Assembly: GCF_005377625.1 (NCBI RefSeq)
Contig: NZ_CP040098.1
Location: 2,039,501 to 2,103,500, forward strand
Reading direction: 5' to 3'
From: Desulfoglaeba alkanexedens ALDC
GTDB lineage: Bacteria > Desulfobacterota > Syntrophobacteria > Syntrophobacterales > DSM-9756
DNA length: 64,000 nucleotides
Shown: positions 53,434-61,433 of the stretch, one piece after another
Numbering within the stretch: the first letter of the stretch is position 1
Layout: the number at the start of each line of letters is the position of its first letter
Made by a program: the position numbers and the translations under genes
Notes under the pieces: generated by a model
What the model was told of the DNA's origin: nothing
Seen by the model: only the letters and a program-made list of their open reading frames with translations
The model's database searches: none

Positions 53434-53510
53434 CCCGGCGCCTTCGCCCGGGAGCGCGTTCGAATCGAGCCGCCGTGTCGGGGGGTTCGTGGGTCCGTCC
53501 GGGGGTGGAG

Positions 53511-54215
53511 TCAGGACGGAGGCTTGGGCGCTGTGCTGGACCGCCCGTAGGCGCACAGAGGCCGTAGGCGGCACTCGGGGCAACGCGGGTTTCTGGCGAG
53601 GCACAGCGTTCGACCGTGTTGGATGAACTGATGGGAGAGCCTACCCCACCGTTCTTCAGGGAAAAGTTCCGTCAGCGCCTTTTCGATCTTCACGGGATCC
53701 TTTGAATGGACGAGGCCCAGTCGGTTCACCACCCGGTTGACATGGGTGTCCACGGGAAATGCAGGGATGCCGAAGGCGTTGCTCAGGACCACGGCGGCGG
53801 TTTTTCTACCCACGCCAGGGAGGGTGAGCAGCTGGTCCACGGTGCGAGGCACTTCGCCCTGGAACGCCTCCTGGATGCGGCGGGCAGCGCCTTGGAGGCT
53901 CATGGCCTTATTGCGATAGAGCCCCGTGGGCCTTATGATAACTTCAATGTTCCTGAGGGGCGCCTCAGCCAAGGCTTCGGCGGTCGGGTAGTGGGAGAAC
54001 AGGGTCGGGGTGATCTCGTTCACGCGCTTATCGGTGCACTGAGCCGATAGAATGGCGGCCACCAGCAGCTGAAAGGGATCGGCGAAATGCAGGGAGCATC
54101 GGGCGTCCCGATACATTTCCTCAAGAATGTCGAGGATTTTCTGCGCCCTTTCGCGGAGGGCCCGGTGAGCGGCGGGGGGTGCGGTTCCGGGGGCCTGCTG
54201 CTTCGGCATGTCCAT
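53511..54215 (-). CDS. nth: Endonuclease III
   Basis: Base-excision repair glycosylase/AP lyase, 234 aa. The HhH motif is LTLPGVGRKTAAVVL (catalytic Lys, ~145), the catalytic Asp is in FPVDTHVNRVVNRLGL, and the [4Fe-4S] loop CLARNPRCPECRLRPLC has CX6CX2CX5C. LVAAILSAQCTDKRVNE is canonical. The start is set at ATG 54215; the frame extends to 54263 without family support. The N-terminal ~25 residues are Ala/Pro-rich and probably disordered. Confidence 0.95.
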   Translation of the reverse strand: MDMPKQQAPGTAPPAAHRALRERAQKILDILEEMYRDARCSLHFADPFQLLVAAILSAQCTDKRVNEITPTLFSHYPTAEALAEAPLRNIEVIIRPTGLYRNKAMSLQGAARRIQEAFQGEVPRTVDQLLTLPGVGRKTAAVVLSNAFGIPAFPVDTHVNRVVNRLGLVHSKDPVKIEKALTELFPEERWGRLSHQFIQHGRTLCLARNPRCPECRLRPLCAYGRSSTAPKPPS

Positions 54216-54272
54216 GGTCCAGAAGGGTTGTCGGATGCCTTGCGGACCGGATCTATATGTCAAAGTCTCCGT

Positions 54273-54300
54273 TTGATTTCAATGCAAAAGCACTTATAAT
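54273..54300 (+). promoter_or_regulatory. Sigma70-like promoter for the 54.4-56.8 kb unit
   Basis: TTGATT (54273-54278), 16-bp spacer, TATAAT (54295-54300). It lies 57 bp before the small Cys protein gene and on the side divergent from nth. Confidence 0.65.
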
Positions 54301-54356
54301 GATTTTATCGTGAATCGTAACCGTCTTACGCCGATTCAGCGGAAAGGAGCTGAAAC

Positions 54357-54539
54357 ATGTCGCAGATGCGCCAGGTTTGCCATTGCGAAAACTGTGGCAA
54401 TGAAGCGGACATGATCGTAACGTGCGAATGGGTCGAAGTGGAAAAGGAACCGGGGGTGGTTTCCAGGGAAAAGAAGGAAACGCGAACCTGCACCGTGTGC
54501 GGCAATGAAGCGGATATCATTGTCGAGACCGATGAATGA
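54357..54539 (+). CDS. Small two-CxxC protein, unknown
   Basis: 60 aa with two nearly repeated units: CENCGNEADMIVTCEW near residue 11 and CTVCGNEADIIVETDE at the end, linked by a charged, Glu/Lys-rich strand. This is a compact metal-site candidate with one CxxC per repeat. It has a GGAGCTGAAAC RBS and its end overlaps the next gene by 8 bases. Whether it is a zinc protein or a substrate for the radical SAM protein downstream cannot be decided. Confidence 0.7.
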   Translation: MSQMRQVCHCENCGNEADMIVTCEWVEVEKEPGVVSREKKETRTCTVCGNEADIIVETDE

Positions 54540-54930
54540 TTCGATCAAGGTGCTGGAGCTCATGAAGATCAAGAGCTTGAAGAGACCCATGCAGACCCAT
54601 ATCATCGTCTGCCCTTTCTGTGAAAGCGGACACCCCATTCCGGTGGATTTCGATGCGATTCACCGGTGCACCTGTGGAGCCTGCTACAAGGTGTGCGGCA
54701 GCCACGTGCTGGAAACCGGGGTGTCGGAAATCGCGGAAGAAATGTGGACCGGCGAGGAGTTGGATTTCATCCGTTCGGTGCCCATCGATTTCTGCAACGT
54801 GGTGGTCGAGAAGGATTTCGACCGCCTGCTGGATTTGAAGCAGAACGCCGATCCAAACGGCATTGAGCGCTTCTGTAAATTTGACATGGACACGCCCTTG
54901 AATCTCATCTGGGTGAGAAGGCTTTTCTGA
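54532..54930 (+). CDS. Hypothetical protein with Cys cluster
   Basis: 132 aa, not recognised. N-terminal CPFCESGHPIPV and CTCGACYKVCGSH give a five-Cys pattern of zinc-ribbon type; the C-terminal half is mixed alpha/beta (MWTGEELDFIRSVPIDFCNV). ATG 54532 overlaps the end of the 54357 gene; the stop (TGA) directly abuts the ATG of the radical SAM gene. A three-gene operon is clear from spacing. Confidence 0.75.
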   Translation: MNDSIKVLELMKIKSLKRPMQTHIIVCPFCESGHPIPVDFDAIHRCTCGACYKVCGSHVLETGVSEIAEEMWTGEELDFIRSVPIDFCNVVVEKDFDRLLDLKQNADPNGIERFCKFDMDTPLNLIWVRRLF

Positions 54931-56804
54931 ATGTCGCTCGAGTCGGTCGCCCTGGTATCCATGCCATGGCCGCTGGCCGAGCGCCCTTCCATCCAACTGG
55001 CCGCTCTCAAGGCCTACCTGGATCGGCATTTCGGAAACGGCATCGCCGTGAACGCCTGCCACCCCTATCTCGCCGTTGCCGATCTCCTGGGTTTGGAACG
55101 CTACACCGCCATCGCTTCGAGGACCTGGCTGGCGGAGGCCGTCTACGCGGCGTTGCTTTTTCCTGAGCTGGCGGTGAAAGCGCAGACGCTGATCCGAAGA
55201 CTCTGGAAAAGGCGGATGGGGCCGATTCCGGACATCGAGGAACTGACCATGGCGCTCGCCGCGCTGCACGAGCGGACCGGCCTGGTGGACAGGCTGTGCG
55301 CGAGGGATGTGGTTGGATTCAGCGTCTGCCTGGGCCAGCTTACCGCCTCGCTTTACCTGGCGGCGGCGGTCAAGAAACGGTCCCCCCGGGTGACCATTGT
55401 CTTCGGGGGAGTTCTGTTTCGGAGCGCCTGGGGCGGGGTCTTCTCGAGCATTTCGAAGTAGTGGATTACGTGGTGAACGGCGAAGGCGAACGGCCTTTTG
55501 CGGGGTTGTTGGAGGCCATGGCTCACGGCCGGCCGGCGCCGGAGCCTTCGGATGTTCCCGGGGTGTTCGGACGTTCGGTGGACGGCCGGGTCCTTGGGGG
55601 CGGAAGAAGCCAGCTCACGCGGCTGGACGATCTTCCGGTTCCCGATTTCGACGCCTATTTTCAAGAACTTCGCGAGTGCTCGAACCTTCGCACCATCCTG
55701 CCTCAAGTCCCCGTGGAAACCAGCCGGGGATGCTGGTGGCATCGGGCCCACTCCGGAAGGCCATCCAGGGGGTGCCGCTTCTGCAACCTCAACCTGCAAT
55801 GGCGGGGGTATCGGTCCAAGAGCCCGGGACGCGTGGCGGACGAAATCGAGGTCTTGTCCCGAAAATACAGCACACTGCGTTTCGCCTTCATGGACAATGT
55901 TTTGAACCCCGCCCGCATGGGAGCCATGTTCGAAGCCATCGCCGGAAAGGACGGCGACTTGGACCTTTTCACGGAACTGCGTGTCCCGGTGCCCCGAGCG
56001 GTTTTCTCGGGCATGCGCCGGGCCGGCGTGCGGCGGGTCCAAGTCGGTATCGAGGCGCTCAGCACGCCGCTGCTCGAAAAGATGGGAAAGGGGACGCGGA
56101 CCATCGACAACGTGGCCGTCATGAAGCGGTGCGAGGAATTCGACGTCGAGAACCATTCGAATCTCCTGCTGGAGTTTCCCGGAAGCGATGCATCCGATGT
56201 GGCGGAAACCTTGAGAGTCTTGGACTTCGTTCGGATTTTCCGGCCCCTGCGGATCGTTCGCTTCTGGCTGGGGGAAGGGAGCCCCATCGCGGAGAACCCG
56301 GGGGCCTTCGGCCTTTCGGCGGTGCGCAACCATCCATGGTACCGTGCCGTGTTTCCCGGTGAACTGGCGGAAAGACTCCCACTTATGGTGAAAACCTGCC
56401 GCGGCGACCGCGAAAGACAGCGGAAGCTGTGGGGGCCCGTTCGAGATGCCGTCCGGCGGTGGAGGCGGGATCACGACGCATGGAAGCGGCGGTTTCCCTG
56501 CTTACCGTTGTTAGGTTACAGCGACGGCGGGAATTTCCTCCTTTTGCGGGATCGGGCGGTTTCGAGCGGAGCCCCCAAGACCTATCGGCTCAAGGGAATA
56601 TCCCGCGAACTGTACCTTGCCTGCGACGAACCCCGGCCCATCGCCGATCTTCTCAGGGAATTCCCGTCCATCAGCGAAGTGAAAATACGTGCTTTCCTGG
56701 AAGACATGACGAAGAAGCGCCTGATGTTTCAAGAAGGTGATTGCTGCCTGAGCCTGGCGACTCATGAAAATATCCGTCGATTCTGTCCCCCCCCCCCCGG
56801 ATAG
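54931..56804 (+). CDS. Radical SAM RiPP-maturation-like protein, apparent -1 frameshift
   Basis: About 624 codons in two frames: 54931-55409 then 55407-56804. The N-terminal B12-binding-like part runs to TIVFGG, where frame +1 reaches a stop at 55461. A shift to the -1 frame at the G5 tract 55405-55409 restores VFGGSSVSERLGRGLLEHFE, the expected motif. The radical SAM Cys are RGCWWHRAHSGRPSRGCRFC, a CX13CX2C spacing instead of the CX7CX2C common in rSAM_ocin_1-type proteins. A C-terminal domain (SISEVKIRAFLEDMTKKRLM) is present. Function and substrate are unknown; sequencing error or decay are alternatives. Confidence 0.75.
56787..56798 (+). repeat. C12 homopolymer at the 3' end of the radical SAM gene
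   Basis: Twelve consecutive C residues sit inside the last codons, which read Cys-Pro-Pro-Pro-Pro-Gly-stop. A change of one base would alter the end of the protein. It is the longest homopolymer I noticed in a coding frame here. Confidence 0.9.
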
Positions 56805-56834
56805 AAGCAATGCCCCTGAAGGGTTACGATTTTA

Positions 56835-56861
56835 TTGACAGAGCGGGGTCGGTTGTATAAG
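56835..56861 (+). promoter_or_regulatory. Candidate promoter of the VWA-OmpA gene
   Basis: TTGACA (56835-56840) and TATAAG (56856-56861) are good hexamers, but the spacer is only 15 bp. Located 169 bp before the ATG. Confidence 0.45.
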
Positions 56862-57029
56862 TTCGTTCATTAGGGAAACCTTTCAAGGAGGGTGGTGAGC
56901 CCCGTTCTTTCTTTGAGTTTTGTTTCCCACGATGGACCTTCAATGTGCCGGAACGTCTCGGTCCATTGGAGCCGAAGCTGTATTCCGTTCATTGAGGAAC
57001 GCCTTTTCCGCACACAAAAGGAGGTCACC

Positions 57030-58061
57030 ATGACACGTTATGGAAGGAAATTGTTTTTCATTGGTTTGGCTTTGGCGTGTTTGCTGGCAACGGGAGTGCC
57101 GGCGGCACAGGCGAAAATGGTCCCCAAGGTGGACAATTTCATCTTCTTTGTGGATCAGTCGGGTTCCATGTACATGACCCATGGCAAGATGGGCAAGGTT
57201 AAAATGGTACTGGCCCAGGAACTGCTCCTCATGATGAACGAGAAGATCCCCGAGCTGGGCTATAAGGGCGCCCTGGACCTGTTCGCTCCATGGCAGGTGG
57301 TCGCGGACCCGGCGGTTTACGAGCGCAACGCCTACGGGAAAGCGCTTTCCAGCATCCCCACGGATCAGGGCGTTTTCAATCGTCGGACACCCATGGGACC
57401 GGGCATCAACCGGCTCGATACGGTGCTCGCCGGCCTGACCGGGAAGACGGCGGTCATTATCGTCTCTGACGGTGAAGCCAACGTGGGCACCGACCCGGTC
57501 GCGGAAGCGTACCAGGTTCACGCCAAGTATCCCGATGTATGTTTTCACGTGATTTCCTTTGCGGAGAAGCCACATGGCGAACAAATCCTGAAGAAGATCA
57601 ACGGTATGGGTGACTGCGTCTGGGCTGACGCAGAAACGCTTATGGCCGATGAGGCCGCCATGAATCAATTCGTTCGAGACGTTTTCTACGACGAGGTGGC
57701 CGAGGCCGCCAGGGCCGTTTCCCAGGTGGTCATTTTGCGAGGTATCCAGTTCGATTTCGACAAATCGGACATCAAGCCCGAATGGGAGCCGGTGCTCGAT
57801 GAAGGCGTCAATATCCTCAAGGAAAATCCTGCAATCCGGATCATCATCGAAGGCCATACATGCGACATCGGTACCGATGCTTACAACCAGGGGCTTTCGG
57901 AGCGAAGAGCTCGGTCCGTCTATGAGTACTTCATGAAGGAGGGCATCAGTCCTTCGCGCATGAGGACGGTCGGGTATGGAGAAATGAAGCCGAAGGCGAG
58001 CAATGCCACGGAAGACGGCCGTATCATCAACCGTCGGGTCGAGATCCGAGTGGTGGAATAG
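57030..58061 (+). CDS. Exported VWA-OmpA fusion protein
   Basis: 343 aa. A signal peptide (KLFFIGLALACLLATGVPAAQA) precedes a von Willebrand A domain with MIDAS start FFVDQSGSMYMTHG (DxSxS) and later TAVIIVSDGEANVG. From ~225 the OmpA-like domain begins with ILRGIQFDFDKSDIKPEWEP, then IIIEGHTCDIGTDAYNQGLSERRARSV, the peptidoglycan-binding core with conserved Asp/Arg. Probably periplasmic and attached to the cell wall. ATG 57030 has AAAGGAGGTCACC; upstream frame from 56892 is not real. Role may be envelope stability or protein scaffolding. Confidence 0.9.
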   Translation: MTRYGRKLFFIGLALACLLATGVPAAQAKMVPKVDNFIFFVDQSGSMYMTHGKMGKVKMVLAQELLLMMNEKIPELGYKGALDLFAPWQVVADPAVYERNAYGKALSSIPTDQGVFNRRTPMGPGINRLDTVLAGLTGKTAVIIVSDGEANVGTDPVAEAYQVHAKYPDVCFHVISFAEKPHGEQILKKINGMGDCVWADAETLMADEAAMNQFVRDVFYDEVAEAARAVSQVVILRGIQFDFDKSDIKPEWEPVLDEGVNILKENPAIRIIIEGHTCDIGTDAYNQGLSERRARSVYEYFMKEGISPSRMRTVGYGEMKPKASNATEDGRIINRRVEIRVVE

Positions 58062-58143
58062 CGTCGGCGATTCCGGGGGCGGAAGCTGCTGCGGCTTCTG
58101 CCCCTTCCTTTGGGAAACCTCGTGAGGGCTGAGAGGTGTAGTC

Positions 58144-58581
58144 GTGAGAAGCAGACGGTATGGGAGGAGGATTGGTGCGGCGGTGGTGGCCTGCGCCTTT
58201 GTGGCATTGACCTCAAGCGCGGCCTTTTCTTTGGATGACCAGGAGGCCGAATCGAAATTTCAGCAGTTTCAGCAGGAATGGATGCAGAAGCTGGCTCGAA
58301 ACGGCCTCTACGGACCCGGCAGCGTGCAGTGCGAACTACAACCGCAGGATCAGGGCCTCTTCGTAGCCACCTACAAGACCCTCGGGCAAATCACTTCCGT
58401 CCGGGTCAAGAAGACGCAGTCCGCGGGCTCTCCTTACGTGGGGATCCTGAGCTACGAGGAGCTGCTTTACAGTTGCCGGGGTCGGACGCCGGAGGAAGCC
58501 CGGAAGGGTCCCTTCCAGTTTGAATCCCGGACCTCGGTCACCGAAATCTTCCGGTTTTCCAAAGGGAAGTGGCTGTACTGA
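58144..58581 (+). CDS. Small exported protein, unknown
   Basis: 145 aa. A signal peptide (RRIGAAVVACAFVALTSSAAFS) is followed by a helical stretch (ESKFQQFQQEWMQKLARNG) and a beta-rich part with FVATYKTLGQITSVRVKKT and YVGILSYEELLYSCRG. GTG start at 58144 with AGAGG upstream. It is 82 bp after the VWA-OmpA gene, probably the same transcript and envelope role. No family recognised. Confidence 0.7.
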   Translation: MRSRRYGRRIGAAVVACAFVALTSSAAFSLDDQEAESKFQQFQQEWMQKLARNGLYGPGSVQCELQPQDQGLFVATYKTLGQITSVRVKKTQSAGSPYVGILSYEELLYSCRGRTPEEARKGPFQFESRTSVTEIFRFSKGKWLY

Positions 58582-58671
58582 CGTTGCCAACCGGAACTCA
58601 TAGCTTGATGAGAAGGCCCTGCTTCCAGGCCGGAATCCAGAAGGATTGCCCCTGATTATTGAAATGTTTCC

Positions 58672-58855
58672 CCTCGTTCCCAAGCTCCAGCTTGGGAACG
58701 AGGGGATGGGTCACAGCCTCATGGGAACCAGCTGCAAAATCCATAACAAAGGACCCGGATATCCCTACTTCGTCACATCTAATATTGTTGTAGCGTGGAT
58801 TCCCGTCTTCGCCCACAAAGACCAATTCGAGATCCCGGCCGACTCCTTTTAGCAC
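58672..58855. repeat. Repeat block: B palindrome and duplicated segment
   Basis: CGTTCCCAAGCTCCAGCTTG begins a family B palindrome (58675-58700). The next ~115 bp (58735-58850) are paralogous to 45485-45615. The minus-strand reading of both (LVFVGEDG... and MVFVGEAG..., then FVMDFAAGSH / FVMNFPPGSH) suggests a decayed coding segment carried by both copies. The remaining 58582-58671 and 58856-59023 hold nothing I recognise. Confidence 0.7.
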
Positions 58856-59023
58856 TGCAGGGTGAACAGCAATTCCTAGAGCCGATCGCTTTGGATGAAG
58901 AGTGGGCAAGAAAAGAGGGTCGTCGGGTTTGCGTAAACGAAATCAACCAAGGCTCTTTTTTTTTCAAGCAGTTATAGATGCTCCGGAAATTCATGGCCAT
59001 GAGGGAGAATAATCGTCATGGCA

Positions 59024-60004
59024 TCACGGCCTTCTCAGATAAACCGCCAGGGCCTGTCGCGCTCCGGCGCCGGCTTGCCTTCGGATCTTTGCAAACATCT
59101 CGTGACAGTCTCGATAGGAAAGCCGATTGACCAGGGCGATGGTGCGCAGGTCGTCCAGGGTCCGCGGATACAGCCCCGCATCTTGAACAATTTCGTCCTT
59201 GGCCGCTACCTTGGCGTAGATCAATGCCCGCGCTGCCAGCAACCGGTGGCGGGGGCGGTCTAGGGCCTCCCGGTTAAAGACGTACAGCAGAGTCAATAGG
59301 TCCCCCGGTGGATAGAGATGTCCCCGGCCACCGAGACGCCGGACTATGGTGCGCATGAGAAAAACGGGTTTGACGGCGACAGTTTCCGGCACACGGCGGC
59401 GCAGGAACCGGACTAAGGCGAGATGAATCTGCCCGGCCTCCACGCAGAGGCGAGGGTGGGTGGCCAGCAGTCGGGCAATGGCCTCGGCCCGCATCCGGTC
59501 CCGCAGCACGAAGCGCCGGGCGTCGCAGCGGGCAAAGCGGAGGGTGGCGTCCACCACCGTATCGAAGTCCGCCGCCAATGAAGCCTGATAAAACTCAATC
59601 AAGGCACCGATAGCCTCGCGTTCGGCCTGGTAGACCTGCCCTCGGATCGAATCCTTTTCGATTTGATCGGGGGTGCCGCCGGTCGCAAAAAGGGTGTGAA
59701 TCTCCAGCAGCTTTTCGATGAACGGTTCCACCTGGATCACCGTGACACCGGCTTGGTGCAGCCGTTGCCAAAGGCGGCACATCCGCCGGCCGAACTCGGG
59801 AAACTCGATGTCGGTGAGCATGAGGTAATCGTCGATGGGAAGGTCCCCGGCGAGCATCTGCACAAACTCAGGCGACGGCGCGTCCTCGGTGACCAACGCA
59901 TCTCCCGGACGAACCCATTCGGCTAGTAGGGGAACGACCTCAGGCCAATGATTGGCATATAGGATGTCGATGTGGCGCGTCGTAGAGCGTCTCCAGCTCG
60001 GCAT
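59024..60004 (-). CDS. Unknown protein, probably 5'-truncated or frameshifted
   Basis: Not recognised. From ATG 60004, 326 aa: HIDILYANHWPEVVPLLAEW, LVTEDAPSPEFVQMLAG, FGRRMCRLWQRLHQAGVTVI, LCVEAGQIHLALVRFLRRRV, LGGRGHLYPPGDLLTLLYVF. A His/Glu-containing EAGQIHLAL segment is loosely like TraB/ChaN-type proteins, which is not enough to name it. In another minus-strand frame just upstream, HERKRIDEFHSARRPMQKAT looks coding and would continue into this frame with one shift, so the natural N-terminus is probably broken. Repeat DNA begins ~110 bp further upstream. Confidence 0.55.
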   Translation of the reverse strand: MPSWRRSTTRHIDILYANHWPEVVPLLAEWVRPGDALVTEDAPSPEFVQMLAGDLPIDDYLMLTDIEFPEFGRRMCRLWQRLHQAGVTVIQVEPFIEKLLEIHTLFATGGTPDQIEKDSIRGQVYQAEREAIGALIEFYQASLAADFDTVVDATLRFARCDARRFVLRDRMRAEAIARLLATHPRLCVEAGQIHLALVRFLRRRVPETVAVKPVFLMRTIVRRLGGRGHLYPPGDLLTLLYVFNREALDRPRHRLLAARALIYAKVAAKDEIVQDAGLYPRTLDDLRTIALVNRLSYRDCHEMFAKIRRQAGAGARQALAVYLRRP

Positions 60005-60180
60005 GGCGGGTGATGGCCTCGTCCGTGGCTTTCTGCATGGGGCGGCGCGCACTGTGGAATTCGTCAATGCGTTTTCGCTCGTGGGGGATGTCAGCATGAG
60101 CAAAAAAACAAACCGGTCAAAATCTCACACTGTCCCTTGCGTAGATAAAGGACTGTGCTATCTGGAGCGCTTTCCTGAGT

Positions 60181-60580
60181 AGCCCAGAAGGGTGTGGATC
60201 TTTTAGAACGACATTCAGGGTGGACCCTCTGAGGTAGATCCAGACGGCCCTGAAGCAGCAAGCGCATCAGCTCCGTTTCCCCTCGTTCCCAAGCTCCAGC
60301 TTGGGAACAAGGTGGATGGTGGAGCTTGGGAGCAAGGTCAAAAAATCCCCCTCTCCCTTGATGGGAGAGGGTTGGGGTGAGGGTGAGAAAATTAACGTAT
60401 GTCAATCGGTTACATTCCCCTCCCCTTAATCCCCTCCCACAAGGGGAGGGGAAGTAGAATTCCGCTCGTTCCCAAGCTCCAGCTTGCGAACGGCCTCACC
60501 GAAGCTGGAGCTTCTGCACAGTTGTGTCCCCAAGCTGGAGCTTGGGAACAAGAAGCAAAAGATCTGCACCCAGCCCAGAA
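60181..60580. repeat. Family B element with nested A fragment and 9-bp target duplication
   Basis: The element runs 60190-60571, bounded by GGGTGTGGATCTTTT and AAAAGATCTGCACCC. AGCCCAGAA occurs at both edges (60181-60189 and 60572-60580), a perfect 9-bp target duplication. A reverse-oriented MITE A fragment (60339-60464) lies within it, between B arms with GTTCCCAAGCT-type palindromes at 60290, 60470 and 60530. Non-coding. Confidence 0.92.
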
Positions 60581-61044
60581 AAGCCGTCGCCAGCCTGCTC
60601 AATCTCCCATACGAATCAATATCATATTATTATACTCGTCCAATAACTTAATTCAATGGTCAGCCAGACGCCTCCTATTTCTGCATGCATGGCGGTAAAA
60701 CACGCACCGCCTCTTTCCGTGCAGAAACGGGTGCGTTTTTGGACGAAGTTAATATAATGGTGCCTATCGGGCGTTGGCTGCTGGTCGCTAAGGTTGGCTG
60801 AACCCACCGGCTGATGCCAATAGACAGCGAACATCGGCCAGGCCGACGGCGAGGACCGGCTGCATGCTGAACTCAAAAAGAACATCGGACCAGCTTATTT
60901 TCAACGTGGAAAATTCCAATTCCGTTGAACCAAGACAAAACATCAGCCCGGGTAACATGGCTTTGTGCGACAACTACCTTGACAGATACCGTGCCTCGCG
61001 TTGGGTGAAATAATAAAATTAAATATTATAAGAAGGGAAAGACT
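60581..61044. other. AT-rich intergenic region with a terminator-like hairpin
   Basis: No gene supported. ACGCACC (60700-60706) can pair with GGGTGCGT (60731-60738) around an inner hairpin, followed by TTTT, resembling an intrinsic terminator with a long loop. A fragment GCGACAACTACCTTGACAGA near 60967 recalls the left end of repeat C. Confidence 0.45.
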
Positions 61045-61128
61045 ATGGCTATTCGTATTCACCCTTATGCTTAAGAGCGGATGAAAGAACGAGGAGCTAC
61101 CGAATTTTTAAAAAATAGAAAGGAGTAA
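61045..61128 (+). pseudogene. Remnant of a DUF4258-type toxin gene
   Basis: ATG, then codons for AIRIHPYA, an in-frame TAA, then ERMKERGATEFLKNRKE and TAA. The sequence HPYAxERMxERGAT is the hallmark start of DUF4258 proteins that pair with DUF2283 proteins; the premature stop and the loss of about 60 residues make it nonfunctional. It has an AAGGG RBS and lies 5 bp before the DUF2283 gene. Confidence 0.7.
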
Positions 61129-61133
61129 ACACC

Positions 61134-61379
61134 ATGAGATTCACTTATGATCCTCGCTATAATGTTGCTTACATTCGTTTTCACAAAAAAAGCACTGAAG
61201 TTGAAACGATACGGATAAGCGATGAATTAAATGTTGATATAGCCCCAGATGGAACTATCTATGGTATTGAACTCTTAAATGCAAATGAGCAATTAAATCG
61301 TGAGGATATGGGCAGACTTTTGGTCATTAACGAGGCAACTGGTGAGGAAAAAGAACTCCCTCTTGCTGTTGGCAGGTGA
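61134..61379 (+). CDS. DUF2283 family protein (possible antitoxin partner)
   Basis: 81 aa with the DUF2283 pattern: TYDPRYNVAYIRF, ETIRISDELNVDIAPDGTIYGIELLNA. AAGGAG (61119-61124) precedes the ATG. DUF2283 proteins commonly follow DUF4258 toxin-like genes, and the remnant just upstream fits this. It is AT-rich compared with the chromosome and lies between two direct copies of element B. It appears intact while its partner is not. Confidence 0.85.
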   Translation: MRFTYDPRYNVAYIRFHKKSTEVETIRISDELNVDIAPDGTIYGIELLNANEQLNREDMGRLLVINEATGEEKELPLAVGR

Positions 61380-61433
61380 AATTAGTAAAGTTTATGGTGC
61401 CGGTTTTGAAAAAACAAAGTGTTAAAATTAAAA

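Noticed and set aside
60622-60973. Minus-strand frames of 61-87 codons in the AT-rich spacer
   Set aside because: No RBS, no family resemblance, and they cross a terminator-like hairpin.
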